A stretch of 64,000 nucleotides of DNA, taken from the NCBI GenBank assembly GCA_019217005.1, contig JAHBNG010000045.1:36886-100885 (forward strand). The letters run 5' to 3'. Below are positions 25,772-35,486 of the stretch, one piece after another. Every line of letters starts with the position of its first letter. Position 1 is the first letter of the stretch. The translations under genes were made by a program, and so were the position numbers. A model generated the notes under the pieces. The model was not told the DNA's origin. It was given only the letters and a program-made list of their open reading frames with translations, and made no database searches. This stretch comes from Chloroflexi bacterium TSY (GTDB taxonomy: Bacteria; Chloroflexota; Anaerolineae; Caldilineales; Caldilineaceae).

Positions 25772-26797
25772 ATGGACCGTTTCCAATTTGCAATTGCTGA
25801 TTATATGGGAGTATTTCTGCCTATGAACTTACTCGCTTTCATCGTTTTTATCATCGTCCAAATCCTGTTCATTCCTTTTGCCATTGTGGCCTTAATTCTT
25901 GTAACTTACAAGCAAATAATCGTCAGTCGTAAATTAGATGTTTCCCAGACGGCCGTTGAGGTGCTGAATAATCGATGGATCATGCACATCTTTGACCTGC
26001 GAAAGGATACCGCTACGGCCAAACTGATTCAAGTGTTGCCCAATACGTCGGCGGTAGGTCTGTGGCTGTTTCTGTTTCCACTCTACTTGCGCTACAAAAT
26101 CAGCAGCAAACATGCTATATTCCCCACGCTTGCTAAACCCAGAGAAGAAGGCATTGCCCAAATTGTTTTCAACAGAACGATCTATTTTGACAACATCATC
26201 AAGCAGGCAAAGGATGAGGTTGAGCAGTTTGTGGTGATGGGAGCAGGATTTGATACGAGGTGTTACGGTGACCTCAAGCATCGTGCTCTCCATTTTTTTG
26301 AGCTTGATCAAGCCAAGACCCAACAGTTCAAGAGAAAGCTCCTGGAAAAAGCCGCTATCGATGCATCTCACGTTCGGTTTGTTGAAGTCGATTTTTCAAC
26401 AGAGCACTGGTATAAAAAGCTTGAAGAATCAGGCTACGATCCGACCAAAAAATCGCTCTTTCTGTGGGAAGGAGTGACGCTCTACCTCTCTGAATCGGAT
26501 GCGAGAAACACCCTGCGAGAGATGAAAGCTCACTCGGCATCTGGGAGCATTCTGGCAGCTGACTTCTATGCGCTTCGTTTCGTGACGGGGGAGATGTATC
26601 CTGGTATGAAATCATCGCTGAAACTCTTGAAGCTGACGGACGAGGAATTTGGCTTTGGACTGGATTTTTCGACCAATCACGAAAGTTCGCTTCAGTCATT
26701 TATTGAAAGCGAAAATGCCACCGTTGGTGCAACTCATTTTATGGGATCGAAAACAAAAAAAGGGACCTACACGGTTGTCGCCGAAATTAAGCTGTAG
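25772..26797 (+). CDS. SAM-dependent O-methyltransferase of the leucine carboxyl methyltransferase type
   Basis: 341 residues. The first 50 hold one or two hydrophobic segments (LLAFIVFIIVQILFIPFAIVALILV), unusual for this soluble family, so it may be membrane-tethered. The SAM site is VVMGAGFDTRCYG, followed by HFFELDQAKTQQFKR, FVEVDFST and SLFLWEGVTLYLSE, all hallmarks of the TIGR00027/Ppm1 group. The start codon is uncertain because no good ribosome site is visible. Convergent 11-bp overlap with the sulfatase. Substrate unknown. Confidence 0.8.
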   Translation: MDRFQFAIADYMGVFLPMNLLAFIVFIIVQILFIPFAIVALILVTYKQIIVSRKLDVSQTAVEVLNNRWIMHIFDLRKDTATAKLIQVLPNTSAVGLWLFLFPLYLRYKISSKHAIFPTLAKPREEGIAQIVFNRTIYFDNIIKQAKDEVEQFVVMGAGFDTRCYGDLKHRALHFFELDQAKTQQFKRKLLEKAAIDASHVRFVEVDFSTEHWYKKLEESGYDPTKKSLFLWEGVTLYLSESDARNTLREMKAHSASGSILAADFYALRFVTGEMYPGMKSSLKLLKLTDEEFGFGLDFSTNHESSLQSFIESENATVGATHFMGSKTKKGTYTVVAEIKL

Positions 26798-28214
26798 CCC
26801 AACCTGCATACTTTTCTGGATCTGCGAACACCTGGCCTAATTCGAGAAAACCACGGGGGCCACGTCGTCCATACTCGAAGGGATCATGAGTCGCTTCCAT
26901 CCAGCGATGAAGACGACACTCCATCTCTTCGAGAGCAGGGCGTGCTTCAGCGGAATCTGCGAGATTGACCATTTCAAGAGGATCTTCTGACCGATCAAAC
27001 AACCACGGTCCACGTTCATTGCCAAACCAGCGGGCGTAGGTCCAGCGATCCGTGCGCACCCCGCGCCAACGACCCACCCAGCCATCGCGATTCGGCCAAC
27101 CGTGGGCCATGTTTTGTAGGAAAACCGAGTCTGATCCGCCCGGTGTACTCTCTGTATCGTGCGGCACGTCTTTTCCTTGCCAAACGCTAGACAGATCGCG
27201 CCCCTGGAGTCCATCCGGCAAGGGGACCCTACAGGCACCAAGTAAAGTCGGCACCAGATCAATCGCCCCCATAAAGTCATCGCTGCGGGTGCCAGCCGAT
27301 GCGACACCCGGCCACCGCACAACAAAAGGTACGTGAATCGACTCTTCATATGGCGTCGCTTTGGAGGCTCTCATGGATTCATGCATCCAGTAGTCATAGG
27401 GTTTGCCATACCCGTGGCTGGAGAGGTGATCGCCATGATCGGATGTATAGCAGACAATGGTATTGTCGCTAATGCCAAGTCGATCGAGCGCCTCGACAAG
27501 CCGCGCCATTTGCGCGTCAAGACCCGTGCAACAGCCATAGTAATCGGCGATCTCTCTGCGTGCGAAATCCACCATCTGTTCCGGCACATTGCCCGGTACA
27601 TCCACGTCAGCTGGATCGTAGATTGCATGTTCTTCAGGATATTGAGGATAGGGCCAGTGGGGTGGGCGCCAGGAAACGAAAAGCGCAAAGGGATCGTTTG
27701 GCCGTGCGTCCAAATGCCGCTCCATAAACCGAATGGCTAGATCGGTCTCAACCTCTGGTGCCCACCCTTCAAACAAGGTCGGTCCAGACTCATTTTCGTA
27801 GTAACTTCTGTTGAAATAGCCTGCGCCGCTATTGAGATCGAGCGCGGCTAGATAATCCAATCCATAGCGTTCTTCTTCTGGATAGGGCCCTTTGCCCAGA
27901 TGGAACGTTCCCACATGCCCCGTGCCATATCCATGTTTGCGCAGCGTACCCGGCAGCGTTGGAATATCGCGGCGCGGCTGATACTCATTATCAATGACCA
28001 GATTCTGCCAGGCATAACGTCCGGTCAGCAAGATTGCTCGATAGGGCGAGCACAGAGGGTGGTTGGAAAACATATTGTCACAGACCATCCCTTCAGCGGC
28101 GAGTCGGTCGATAGTGGGTGTCCGGACAATGGGATTGCCGTTGGCACCGAGCGCGCTATAACGTTGCTGATCTGAAAAGACGAAGAGAATATTGGGACGT
28201 TGGTTTGAACTCAT
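26787..28214 (-). CDS. type I sulfatase
   Basis: 475 residues, alkaline-phosphatase superfamily. Metal site NILFVFSDQQR, sulfatase signature HPLCSPYRAILLTGR in which the Cys (about residue 55) is converted to formylglycine, and YTSDHGDHLSSHGYGKPY for the second metal site. C-terminal WRGVRTDRWTYARWFG and LFDRSEDPLEMVNLAD are typical of polysaccharide or aryl sulfatases. No signal peptide seen, so cytoplasmic unless exported otherwise. No maturation enzyme is in the window. Fits use of sulfated glycans taken up by the nearby importers (inference). Confidence 0.9.
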   Translation of the reverse strand: MSSNQRPNILFVFSDQQRYSALGANGNPIVRTPTIDRLAAEGMVCDNMFSNHPLCSPYRAILLTGRYAWQNLVIDNEYQPRRDIPTLPGTLRKHGYGTGHVGTFHLGKGPYPEEERYGLDYLAALDLNSGAGYFNRSYYENESGPTLFEGWAPEVETDLAIRFMERHLDARPNDPFALFVSWRPPHWPYPQYPEEHAIYDPADVDVPGNVPEQMVDFARREIADYYGCCTGLDAQMARLVEALDRLGISDNTIVCYTSDHGDHLSSHGYGKPYDYWMHESMRASKATPYEESIHVPFVVRWPGVASAGTRSDDFMGAIDLVPTLLGACRVPLPDGLQGRDLSSVWQGKDVPHDTESTPGGSDSVFLQNMAHGWPNRDGWVGRWRGVRTDRWTYARWFGNERGPWLFDRSEDPLEMVNLADSAEARPALEEMECRLHRWMEATHDPFEYGRRGPRGFLELGQVFADPEKYAGWATA

Positions 28215-28378
28215 TTTGATTCCTAGTATTTGAGATGATAGGGATTAAGAATGTGGGACATAGATAAACACAGATTTCACGGATTTATTCTGAGATTCAT
28301 CGTTTCTTCATGATAACTGATACTTCCGTCTAAAGCCAAGACTAAGAATCTTACGCTTCGCCAGCCCTTGATAGCAAA

Positions 28379-28420
28379 GTACGCGATTACCCGCCCCATC
28401 AATGTAGGGCAATCGCGTAC
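28379..28420. repeat. inverted repeat upstream of the sulfatase and ArsR genes
   Basis: GTACGCGATT (28379-28388) and AATCGCGTAC (28411-28420) form a 10-bp stem. A related half, GTGCGCGATTACCC, recurs at about 28552, only 20 bp before the regulator ORF. These may be operator copies or decayed interspersed repeats. The rest of 28215-28571 shows nothing else. Confidence 0.5.
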
Positions 28421-28571
28421 CTAAAAAAAGCGGCGCTATTCGGCGACCGCCGTCGATTAAAACCGACGTCTGACAGCGGAAGTACACTAAAGTGCACTGG
28501 ATTTTCTACCTTTTTCGTACAACGAACCCTGCTCGGCCCCTCGGTGGCAAAGTGCGCGATTACCCTACCCG

Positions 28572-28859
28572 TTGATGTTGAAGCGCTTGACAAGGCTGAC
28601 TAAGTTGTGCCAAACTACAACATTGCAACTCTTGCGCAGATGTGATATGTCAGCAGGGGAGCTCGCCGACCATTTTGACTCCACCAAGCCAACGCTATCG
28701 CGTCACTACTCTGTTTTGCGCGATGCGGATTTGATTCAAGGAAGCAGAAGTGGTACAACCATCACCTATCGGCTCAATGTCAACGCGTTGGAAGAGGTGA
28801 TGCTTGAGATGATGGAGATGTTCAAAATCGATGTTGGAGGGACGAATCATGAAAAATAG
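28572..28859 (+). CDS. ArsR/SdpR-type transcriptional regulator
   Basis: 95 residues. Winged-helix region LQLLRRCDMSAGELADHFDSTKPTLSRHYSVLRDADLIQGSRSGTTITYRLN is clearly ArsR family, most like autorepressors of the SdpR type. No metal-binding CxC is present. The first 20 residues (MMLKRLTRLTKLCQTTT) align poorly with the usual FKALADPTRR, so either the start is degenerate or an indel lies there. Precedes the EamA gene by 52 bp and may control it. Confidence 0.7.
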   Translation: MMLKRLTRLTKLCQTTTLQLLRRCDMSAGELADHFDSTKPTLSRHYSVLRDADLIQGSRSGTTITYRLNVNALEEVMLEMMEMFKIDVGGTNHEK

Positions 28860-28911
28860 GCAAAGGGAAAGCTGACGCCGATAGCGAACTCACAACAGCA
28901 GACATAAATTC

Positions 28912-29823
28912 ATGAAATTACAGTTATCACCTTATGCGAAAGGACTACTCATTACCGCTTTGGGTGTCGTGATCATTTCGCCCGATGGACTTTTGACGCG
29001 TCTGATTGGGACCGATCCTTGGACATACGCGTTTTGGCGAGGATTATTATTTGGGTTGGCGATATGGGGCGGTATATTTGCCATTCACCGCCACAAAGGT
29101 TGGTCCTATCTCACTGGATTGGGTTGGCCCGGACTATTGTTTGCGCTGATCTTTAGTTCAGGTAGTATCCTGTTTGTTTATGCGTTCACCACAACGACCA
29201 TTGCCAACACCCTCTTTATCGTTAGTACGTCCCCCGTTTTTACTGCCCTGATCGGCCATTACTTCTTGCACGATCTGATCCCAATGCGTACTTATATCAC
29301 AATTTGTGTCGTGCTGATAGGTATCGCCATTATTGCGTTTGCGGGGGGAACAAATAGTGGTCATTTTTGGGGAAATTGGGCAGCATTGGGGACAGCATTG
29401 ACATCAGCGATAAACTTTTCTTTGACACGTCGCTTTCGGCACATCGACATGGTCCCTGCTGTCGGCGCCGGTGGCCTGCTCAGCGTTCTACTTACTTTCC
29501 CTCTAGCTGAACCACTTTCTATTGCCCCGGCACAGTGGCCTTATCTGCTATTTCTAGGGCTGTTCATTTTGCCCGCTTCCTTTAGCTTGATCTTTATTGG
29601 CCCGCGCTATGTGCCTGCGGCAGAAGTTAACTTAATGACGTTACTAGAAGCAATTCTAGGACCTTTGTTGGTCTGGTGGGCAATCGGAGAAAGTCTAGGC
29701 ATCCATACTTTGATTGGAGGAACAATTATCATCACTGCACTTGCGTTGAATACAGCTATCCCATTGCTATCTTCTAGACACCTAGAATCACCGCTAGATT
29801 ACGACAGTGTGTCAATAGATTAG
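28912..29823 (+). CDS. EamA/DMT-family transporter
   Basis: 303 residues with ten predicted membrane helices in two EamA repeats (first GLLITALGVVIISPDGLL and onward, second FWGNWAALGTALTSAINFSL). The TLLEAILGPLLVWWAIGE segment near the end is the usual second-repeat hallmark. Probably exports a small metabolite or amino-acid derivative. Same strand as the ArsR-like gene. Confidence 0.85.
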   Translation: MKLQLSPYAKGLLITALGVVIISPDGLLTRLIGTDPWTYAFWRGLLFGLAIWGGIFAIHRHKGWSYLTGLGWPGLLFALIFSSGSILFVYAFTTTTIANTLFIVSTSPVFTALIGHYFLHDLIPMRTYITICVVLIGIAIIAFAGGTNSGHFWGNWAALGTALTSAINFSLTRRFRHIDMVPAVGAGGLLSVLLTFPLAEPLSIAPAQWPYLLFLGLFILPASFSLIFIGPRYVPAAEVNLMTLLEAILGPLLVWWAIGESLGIHTLIGGTIIITALALNTAIPLLSSRHLESPLDYDSVSID

Positions 29824-30056
29824 GCTTTTCCAACAATATCAAATAAAATCCCGAATTTGATCTGGAAAAGCGCAAGCCATTCTAGAGAGGTCGACCTGGC
29901 AAATCAAGGATTTATTTCTCTGGAATGGCCTTAACACCTACATTGTCCCTATTCCTTGGTATGGTGCCTCATTTTAAGTGCTTATTCGAAAAACTCTGTA
30001 GCGATCTATTATCCCTCGAGAAGTGCCTAGACTTACAACCACCTTTTAGTTAGGTT

Positions 30057-30878
30057 CTAAGCCGGCCATAGTTGCCTACCACCATCGACCCTCAGAACCT
30101 GTCCTGTGATATAGGATGAGTCGCCAGTGACGAAAAATTCAACGGCCCGTGCAATTTCAAGCGGAGCCCCATATCGTTCTAGAGTCCCTTCCGTAATCTG
30201 CTGACTTTCATCTACGGGGCGGCTCGCGACAAAGCGAGGGGTAACAATTGGACCAGGTGCAATACAATTGGCATAGACGTTGTGGGAACGCAGTTGGTCG
30301 GCAAGCGCGCGTGTATAGGTATGGACAGCGGCTTTTGCTGCACCGTAAATGGCACCTGACTCTCGCCCAAATAGCCCCGCAATGCTACCAATATTGACGA
30401 TCCAACCTGCTTTGCGCTCGATCATTTCCGGTGCACCGGCCTGACAAGCCAAAATACAGGTGAACAGGTTGCGATCAATGACAGCACGCACATCTTTTGG
30501 TGAGATGAAGATGGCATCGTTAATGACAGGCTTTCCCGCATTTTCACCCATTGTTCCTTGAGCACCAATGTCCCCACCAGCGCAGTTGACGAGAATATCG
30601 ATCTGCCCAATGCGTTGGTGGATTTGGGCAACCGTTTGCTCGTCTGACAAATCGCCCCAAACGGGAATTACATCCATACCCGTGGCTTCTTGAATCGAGT
30701 CGGCGACTGCGTCCAATGATGGCGCTTCGTTAAATGCTTGGGTGGAGGTTGGACTGGTTCCATGAATGGCTACTCGTGCGCCGAGGGAAGCCAGATGCTC
30801 AGCCACGACTCGACCGATGCCGCGGGATGAGCCCGTGACCCAGACGGCTTTGTTTTCTAGACGTTTTGTGTTGCTCAT
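30057..30878 (-). CDS. short-chain dehydrogenase/reductase
   Basis: 273 residues, classical SDR. Cofactor motif TGSSRGIG at residue 15, NCAGGD (NAG-like), catalytic Ser in VNIGSIAG, YGAAKAAVHTY (YxxxK) and C-terminal ITGQVLRVDGGRQ. Reduces or oxidises a hydroxyl/carbonyl substrate with NAD(P). Stands alone, divergent from the aldolase gene at 31126. Confidence 0.9.
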   Translation of the reverse strand: MSNTKRLENKAVWVTGSSRGIGRVVAEHLASLGARVAIHGTSPTSTQAFNEAPSLDAVADSIQEATGMDVIPVWGDLSDEQTVAQIHQRIGQIDILVNCAGGDIGAQGTMGENAGKPVINDAIFISPKDVRAVIDRNLFTCILACQAGAPEMIERKAGWIVNIGSIAGLFGRESGAIYGAAKAAVHTYTRALADQLRSHNVYANCIAPGPIVTPRFVASRPVDESQQITEGTLERYGAPLEIARAVEFFVTGDSSYITGQVLRVDGGRQLWPA

Positions 30879-31125
30879 ATTCTAAAAACCTCTTTGTTCT
30901 GTGTTAATCTAATAGCCACATCATTTAAACTTCGGACAATAGTCCCTCAAGAGAAAACGATTCTATTTTCCGAAGTTTAAGTGGCGTCTCTATAATGGAT
31001 AAGCAAGTGAGACCGTTCCAAAATGAACAATATGTGGCAATTCGTGGCATGTGAACGGACCGAGATGATTATTCGAGATTATAGATCAAGAACCCAATAC
31101 TCGTGAATCAAGGAGAGATCAATAT

Positions 31126-32034
31126 ATGAACGAACCATGGCGAGGGATTTTTACGATTGTGGCTACACCCTACACCTCAAGCTATGAATTTGACGAAGTG
31201 AGCATGAAAAAGCAGATACAGTTTCTTCTTGATGCAGGCGTCAACGGGTTGGTGGGACCTGCTTTTGCCAGCGAGTTTGGCGTTCTGTCTGACGATGAAC
31301 GCAAACGCTGGATCGAAGTTGTGGTCGGCGAGGCGGCGGGTCAGGTACCTGTAGTGGCTACAACGCACTCAGTGCATACAGTACCTGCCGTGGCCATGAG
31401 TCGATGGGCCGAAGGAATTGGCGCAGATGGGGTCATGTTGATGCCTCCCCACCTCTTCCACTTTGACAGCGCTGGTTGCTATCAGCACTATCAAGCGCTA
31501 TCCGATGCGCTCACTGTGCCCATTATCGTCCAGAACATGATCGGTCCCATTGGAACACCCTTGGGGAGCGAGATGCTGGCTCGCCTATGTCAAGAATTGG
31601 CGCACGTGAAATATATTAAAGAGGAAACACTACCAGAGCCGCGTAAAATCGCCCAAACGATCGCGGCGGCGGGAGATTCATGCGCTGGTGTCTTTGGTGG
31701 GCGCGGTGGACAGCATATTGTGGATGAGTTTGTGCGGGGAGCTGCGGGAAATATGCCCGGCGCCGTCAATGCTGACGCGTTGGTCAAACTCTGGAAAAAG
31801 TTAGAAGAGGGCAATCTTGATGAAGCCAGAGCTCTACACAATCGGCTACTTCCTCTGATCAGTGCACCAATGGCATTGGGGGGAGCATCTGTGATTCAGG
31901 AAACACTTCACCGGCGCGGTCTCTTCGCAACCAATCTCAGCCGTATGCCGGGTGGACCACTGAGTGATGAGGATCGGAACGAGCTATCACGTTTGTTGGC
32001 AGAAGTAGAAGATATCTTGGCAGGATTAGATTAA
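31126..32034 (+). CDS. DHDPS/N-acetylneuraminate lyase-family aldolase
   Basis: 302-residue TIM barrel. LVGPAFASEFGVLSDDERKRW matches the GTTGE and phosphate-loop region, and the Schiff-base Lys is in HVKYIKEETLPEP. The normally invariant Tyr of the YN motif is replaced (IIVQNMIGP), and GTTGE reads GPAFASE, so it is not a housekeeping lysine-biosynthesis enzyme. A catabolic sugar-acid or keto-acid aldolase/dehydratase is more likely. AAGGAGAG precedes the ATG. Confidence 0.8.
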   Translation: MNEPWRGIFTIVATPYTSSYEFDEVSMKKQIQFLLDAGVNGLVGPAFASEFGVLSDDERKRWIEVVVGEAAGQVPVVATTHSVHTVPAVAMSRWAEGIGADGVMLMPPHLFHFDSAGCYQHYQALSDALTVPIIVQNMIGPIGTPLGSEMLARLCQELAHVKYIKEETLPEPRKIAQTIAAAGDSCAGVFGGRGGQHIVDEFVRGAAGNMPGAVNADALVKLWKKLEEGNLDEARALHNRLLPLISAPMALGGASVIQETLHRRGLFATNLSRMPGGPLSDEDRNELSRLLAEVEDILAGLD

Positions 32035-32141
32035 CGATGAAGTTTTGTCCTTGTCTCTGGCTGTCCAGGCCGGATTAGAGCAGCTTGGACAGTATGGTTC
32101 CCGTGCGTAGCTAATAGACAAAATAAATGGAAAGCAAATAT

Positions 32142-32636
32142 TCAATCATCAAATACCTCTGCAACAGGAAATTGAATATTGAGCTTTGAATCAATTAAAT
32201 CATCACCGATAGAAAAAGTTTTCCAATCGTTAATTGTCGAAAAAACGTGTACATTGCGAATTACTGGATCCACGAGCCAACATGATTCTATGCCAAGAGC
32301 AAAGTAGGCATTGAATTTTTCGATCAGCGACGATTGAAATTGCCGAAACGACAATACTTCGACGACCATAAGTGGCATATCCTTCATTTTCAAAACGTCA
32401 AATGGACTTAGTAGCTTACGTTTTGGATAGATACATACATCAGGAATCAGCTCATCTTTAACATCGAAAATATTTTTGTCCAGAGAACTACTATCGAGAC
32501 TCAGTTCAACCGACACCGTAAATTTGCCAATCCGTTTCAAGAGATAGGCCACGTTGGCTTGAACGGTTGAATGGTTGAATGACCCCATATCATCAAATTC
32601 CTGCTCTTCTTCTTGCAATACAGTCAGTTCACTCAT
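32142..32636 (-). CDS. Uma2-family PD-(D/E)XK nuclease-like protein
   Basis: 164 residues. ELIPDVCIYPK, then LMVVEVLSFRQFQSSLIEKFNAYFALGIESCWLVDP is the DUF820/Uma2 core, with Asp of PDV, Glu of VEVLS and a downstream Lys as the catalytic set. These proteins are abundant in cyanobacteria and Chloroflexi; their biological role is not settled. Single gene, low GC relative to neighbours. Confidence 0.85.
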   Translation of the reverse strand: MSELTVLQEEEQEFDDMGSFNHSTVQANVAYLLKRIGKFTVSVELSLDSSSLDKNIFDVKDELIPDVCIYPKRKLLSPFDVLKMKDMPLMVVEVLSFRQFQSSLIEKFNAYFALGIESCWLVDPVIRNVHVFSTINDWKTFSIGDDLIDSKLNIQFPVAEVFDD

Positions 32637-32746
32637 AGCAATTTTCTCTCAGAATAACATACTGTTCCTGAATCAGATTATAACATGACGAGTATTCAGG
32701 TGAATAAACAGCTTGTTACGTAAACTCTAGCAAGTCTTTAGAAAAC

Positions 32747-32790
32747 TGGAGGAAGCACTCTCCTGTGCGACCGATCGAATGCTTCCTCCA
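32747..32790. repeat. hairpin between Uma2 and SDR genes
   Basis: TGGAGGAAGCA and TGCTTCCTCCA form an 11-bp stem. It is not followed by a T run, so a terminator role is possible but unproven. Confidence 0.5.
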
Positions 32791-32883
32791 CTAATTCTAA
32801 ATACTTTCGCGGTTTCAATTGAGAGCAGAGCATTAATCACCAGGTGACTGGTGCGACTGTTTCTGGTCATTGGCCAGTGAATT

Positions 32884-33645
32884 TCAAGTATCTCTTCGCA
32901 TCAAACTAAAGCTCTGTGCCGTGGGACCTATATTGGGTTGTGTTGCGAGAAAGAGAGCCAGTGGCACAACATCCTGGGGCTGTTTGACCCATTCTCCACC
33001 CGTCGTAAATGCTCTTCCTGTCCGTGAATCGGGATTATTGGTCATTGCGGTTTCGACCGGCCCAGGAATTAACTCGTTGACGCTGATATTGTCTTGCCAG
33101 ACCTCCTGCGCCAGGATACGCGTCAACATCCATAAGCCCGCCTTGGAACAGCTATAGGCCGAACTACTCGGACCCCCTTTATGACCCATTCCCGAGCCAA
33201 CCATGATAATTTTTCCAGCCCCACGTGCTTTCATATGGGGAATGGCTGCTCTCGCACAATAGTACGGTCCAAAAAGATTCACCTCAATGGTCCTCTGCCA
33301 TCCATCGAGATCACTTTCTTCGACCATATTCCGGTCAAGCTGTGCCCCCGCATTGAGTATGAGAATGTCAATTCCACCAAAATGCGCAACGGATCTGTCC
33401 GTCATCTGCGCAACCTGCTCAGGTTGTGAAACATCAGCTTGAATGGCGATGGCTTGACCACCAGTGGCGATAATACGGTCTACAGTCTCATCAAGCTCTG
33501 ATTGTGTACGTGCAACGCAAACGATCTGCGCCCCCTCTTTTGCAAATCCCAATGCGATTGCTTGTCCGATTCCACGACCAGCGCCTGTTACAATTGCTAT
33601 TTTGTCTTGGAGTAGTTTGTTTTGAAGTGAAGGTTGGTTGTTCAT
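32884..33645 (-). CDS. short-chain dehydrogenase/reductase
   Basis: 253 residues with TGAGRGIG, LILNAGAQ, catalytic Ser in IMVGSGMG and YSCSKAGLWML. The C-terminus GPTAQSFSLMRRDT resembles the GQSFSLARRPL ending of a catabolic SDR subgroup rather than FabG. Independent from the 30057 SDR (different subgroup). Downstream of an IS insertion at its promoter side (33758). Confidence 0.9.
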   Translation of the reverse strand: MNNQPSLQNKLLQDKIAIVTGAGRGIGQAIALGFAKEGAQIVCVARTQSELDETVDRIIATGGQAIAIQADVSQPEQVAQMTDRSVAHFGGIDILILNAGAQLDRNMVEESDLDGWQRTIEVNLFGPYYCARAAIPHMKARGAGKIIMVGSGMGHKGGPSSSAYSCSKAGLWMLTRILAQEVWQDNISVNELIPGPVETAMTNNPDSRTGRAFTTGGEWVKQPQDVVPLALFLATQPNIGPTAQSFSLMRRDT

Positions 33646-33757
33646 GAGCTTGGTTTTGTCCTTATCAGTTTAGGGCTCTGATTGATCAAGTGTGTACCAC
33701 AAAGTGTACAAAATGCCATCAACAACAGGGAAATCTTTTTCTGAAAGGCTATAGTAA

Positions 33758-35255
33758 CTTTACTTTCTGGTAAAGGCTTGAGTGACAAAGGGCAAACCGA
33801 AAGGGGCGGAAAAAAGAATCCACCCTGAAAAAACGGGATAAAATGTAAAAATAGTGCTCGGCTAGTTTAAGCAGCGGCATTGAGGCGGCGATGAGCGAGA
33901 ACGCCTTTAGGGAAATGGTGTGAAACCGAGGCCTTTTTCCGAAAGTCAGGGTCGAGTTGGTCAGGAGTTGGAAAAAGAGCACTCGAGAGAACACGGCGCA
34001 GCCTGCCGGGAGTGGATTGAGGCTCTCGATCCCAGTAGCCAGTCGGTATGGGAGGAAGAGAAGCGGCTAAATGGGAAAGAAGATTGCCAGCCAGCAGCCC
34101 CAGTTCAGGTAAGCGGAAACAAGCCTCATCGGCATGAACAAATTGACGATGTAAGCCAATCATCTGCTTGGAAGCCAAGGGGGGAGGTTCAACAGGCCAG
34201 CGTTCCAGGTAGACAAGATAAATGGTTTCAGGCTGCAAAGTCATAACGGTCGCCAAAACCAAAGGTGTGTTGTAGGCCGGATCCTGAATGACGTAAATCG
34301 AGTAGGTACGGTTGGCTGTATCCACCTTGGTTGTTCTGGGGACGAGATTGTGCCATGCTTGATAGCAAATCAGGCGACCACTATAGAAAAGCGACCAGAC
34401 GAGTCCGGAGTTGTAGCCTCGAGTCGCTTTCCCTTATAGCTGCGAGAGAGCGGACGCACAATATCACCATATTCAGGTGGTCTGCCTTTTTCTTTGCGTT
34501 TGGGGAACTCATTGCGGCGCACTGTGCAGTTAATGGCTTCCCGCAGGACAAATCGGTCTATGCCGCTTTCTAGCATTTCTCTGATTGTAAACCCGGCATC
34601 GACCACCGCCACTTCGTCTGACTCCAGTGATTTCTTCGTCTCTTTCAGCAGCTTTTTCCGAAACTCACTTTCCTTTGTTCCAACCGTGCATCTCATGATT
34701 GCCTTGAGCAGTGGCACTCGCTTCCCGCCTATCTCCCCCGAGCTTATCATCACTCCAAAGATGAGCGCGGGCAATGCCCGACGAGCCGTTGAGTTATAGA
34801 GTCGGTTCACTTTCCCTTGCAGCTTCGGTCGCCAGAACCCTGTGATATCTATGCTTTTCACTCGGTACCCTTCTAACTTTTTTGCCTCCCATTCCCCTTT
34901 CCACTTCTTCTTGCCACGACCCCAGCAGACTTGTGATATCCCATGATCCATATCGAAAGCTCCACCAGCTTCGCCGGAGCTCCTCATCTTCAAACCCGCT
35001 TTCTTTCAATGCGCTATGGATTGCTCCTCGACTTTTCAGAAACGACCCATTCAGCATTGCCCACATCAGACGCATTACATTTACGTTTGTTCCCATCGGC
35101 GTTACTTGCAATACATTCATCAGTACTGCTATAGTTATTTCTGGCGCGGTTAGCATTCCTTCCTCCTTTTTGGGTTCTCTACCTTTAGGATGAACTGCTA
35201 ACCGCTTTTTGTCACATTTCTCACCTCATCTCTTTTCTTTTACCAGAAAGTAAAG
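33758..35255 (-). mobile_element. IS4-like insertion sequence, copy B
   Basis: Same ends (CTTTACTTTCTGGTAAA) as copy A, 1498 bp. Flanking TAGTAA and TTGTAA match at 5 of 6 positions, so the target duplication is imperfect. Nearly identical to 2694-4195 apart from scattered indels. Confidence 0.9.
33867..35156 (-). pseudogene. IS4-like transposase, copy B, frameshifted
   Basis: Three overlapping frames (34794-35156, 34370-34993, 33867-34325) together give the same protein as copy A with KSIDITGFWRPKLQ, VAVVDAGFTIREML and YLERWPVEPPP. Copy B retains a longer continuous middle (207 residues) than copy A. Comparing both copies lets one reconstruct the undamaged transposase. Confidence 0.75.
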
Positions 35256-35299
35256 TTGTAAAGGATAGCCTGAAAGGAACTGAGAGACAAAGAAGACTA

Positions 35300-35363
35300 T
35301 CAGTAGACAGCAGTTGTGTCATTCTCGAGCGGAGCGAAGAATCTAACGATTGCGGTCTACTGA
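35300..35363. repeat. short palindromic interspersed element, copy 2
   Basis: Reverse-oriented relative of 21774-21860: TCAGTAGACAGCA and TGCGGTCTACTGA ends, with GTGTCATTCTC and GAAGAATCTAACGATTGC inside. About 20 bp shorter in the loop. Confidence 0.65.
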
Positions 35364-35486
35364 CTATTGGATTTGAGGCCCTTTGTTGCTCTCTTTATCC
35401 AAAAATGATTGGCGAAATAGTCTTTCGCTGGTATACTGAAATTGACTATCCCTTCATCCGCTTCACAATTCAATTAGGAGCAATCC

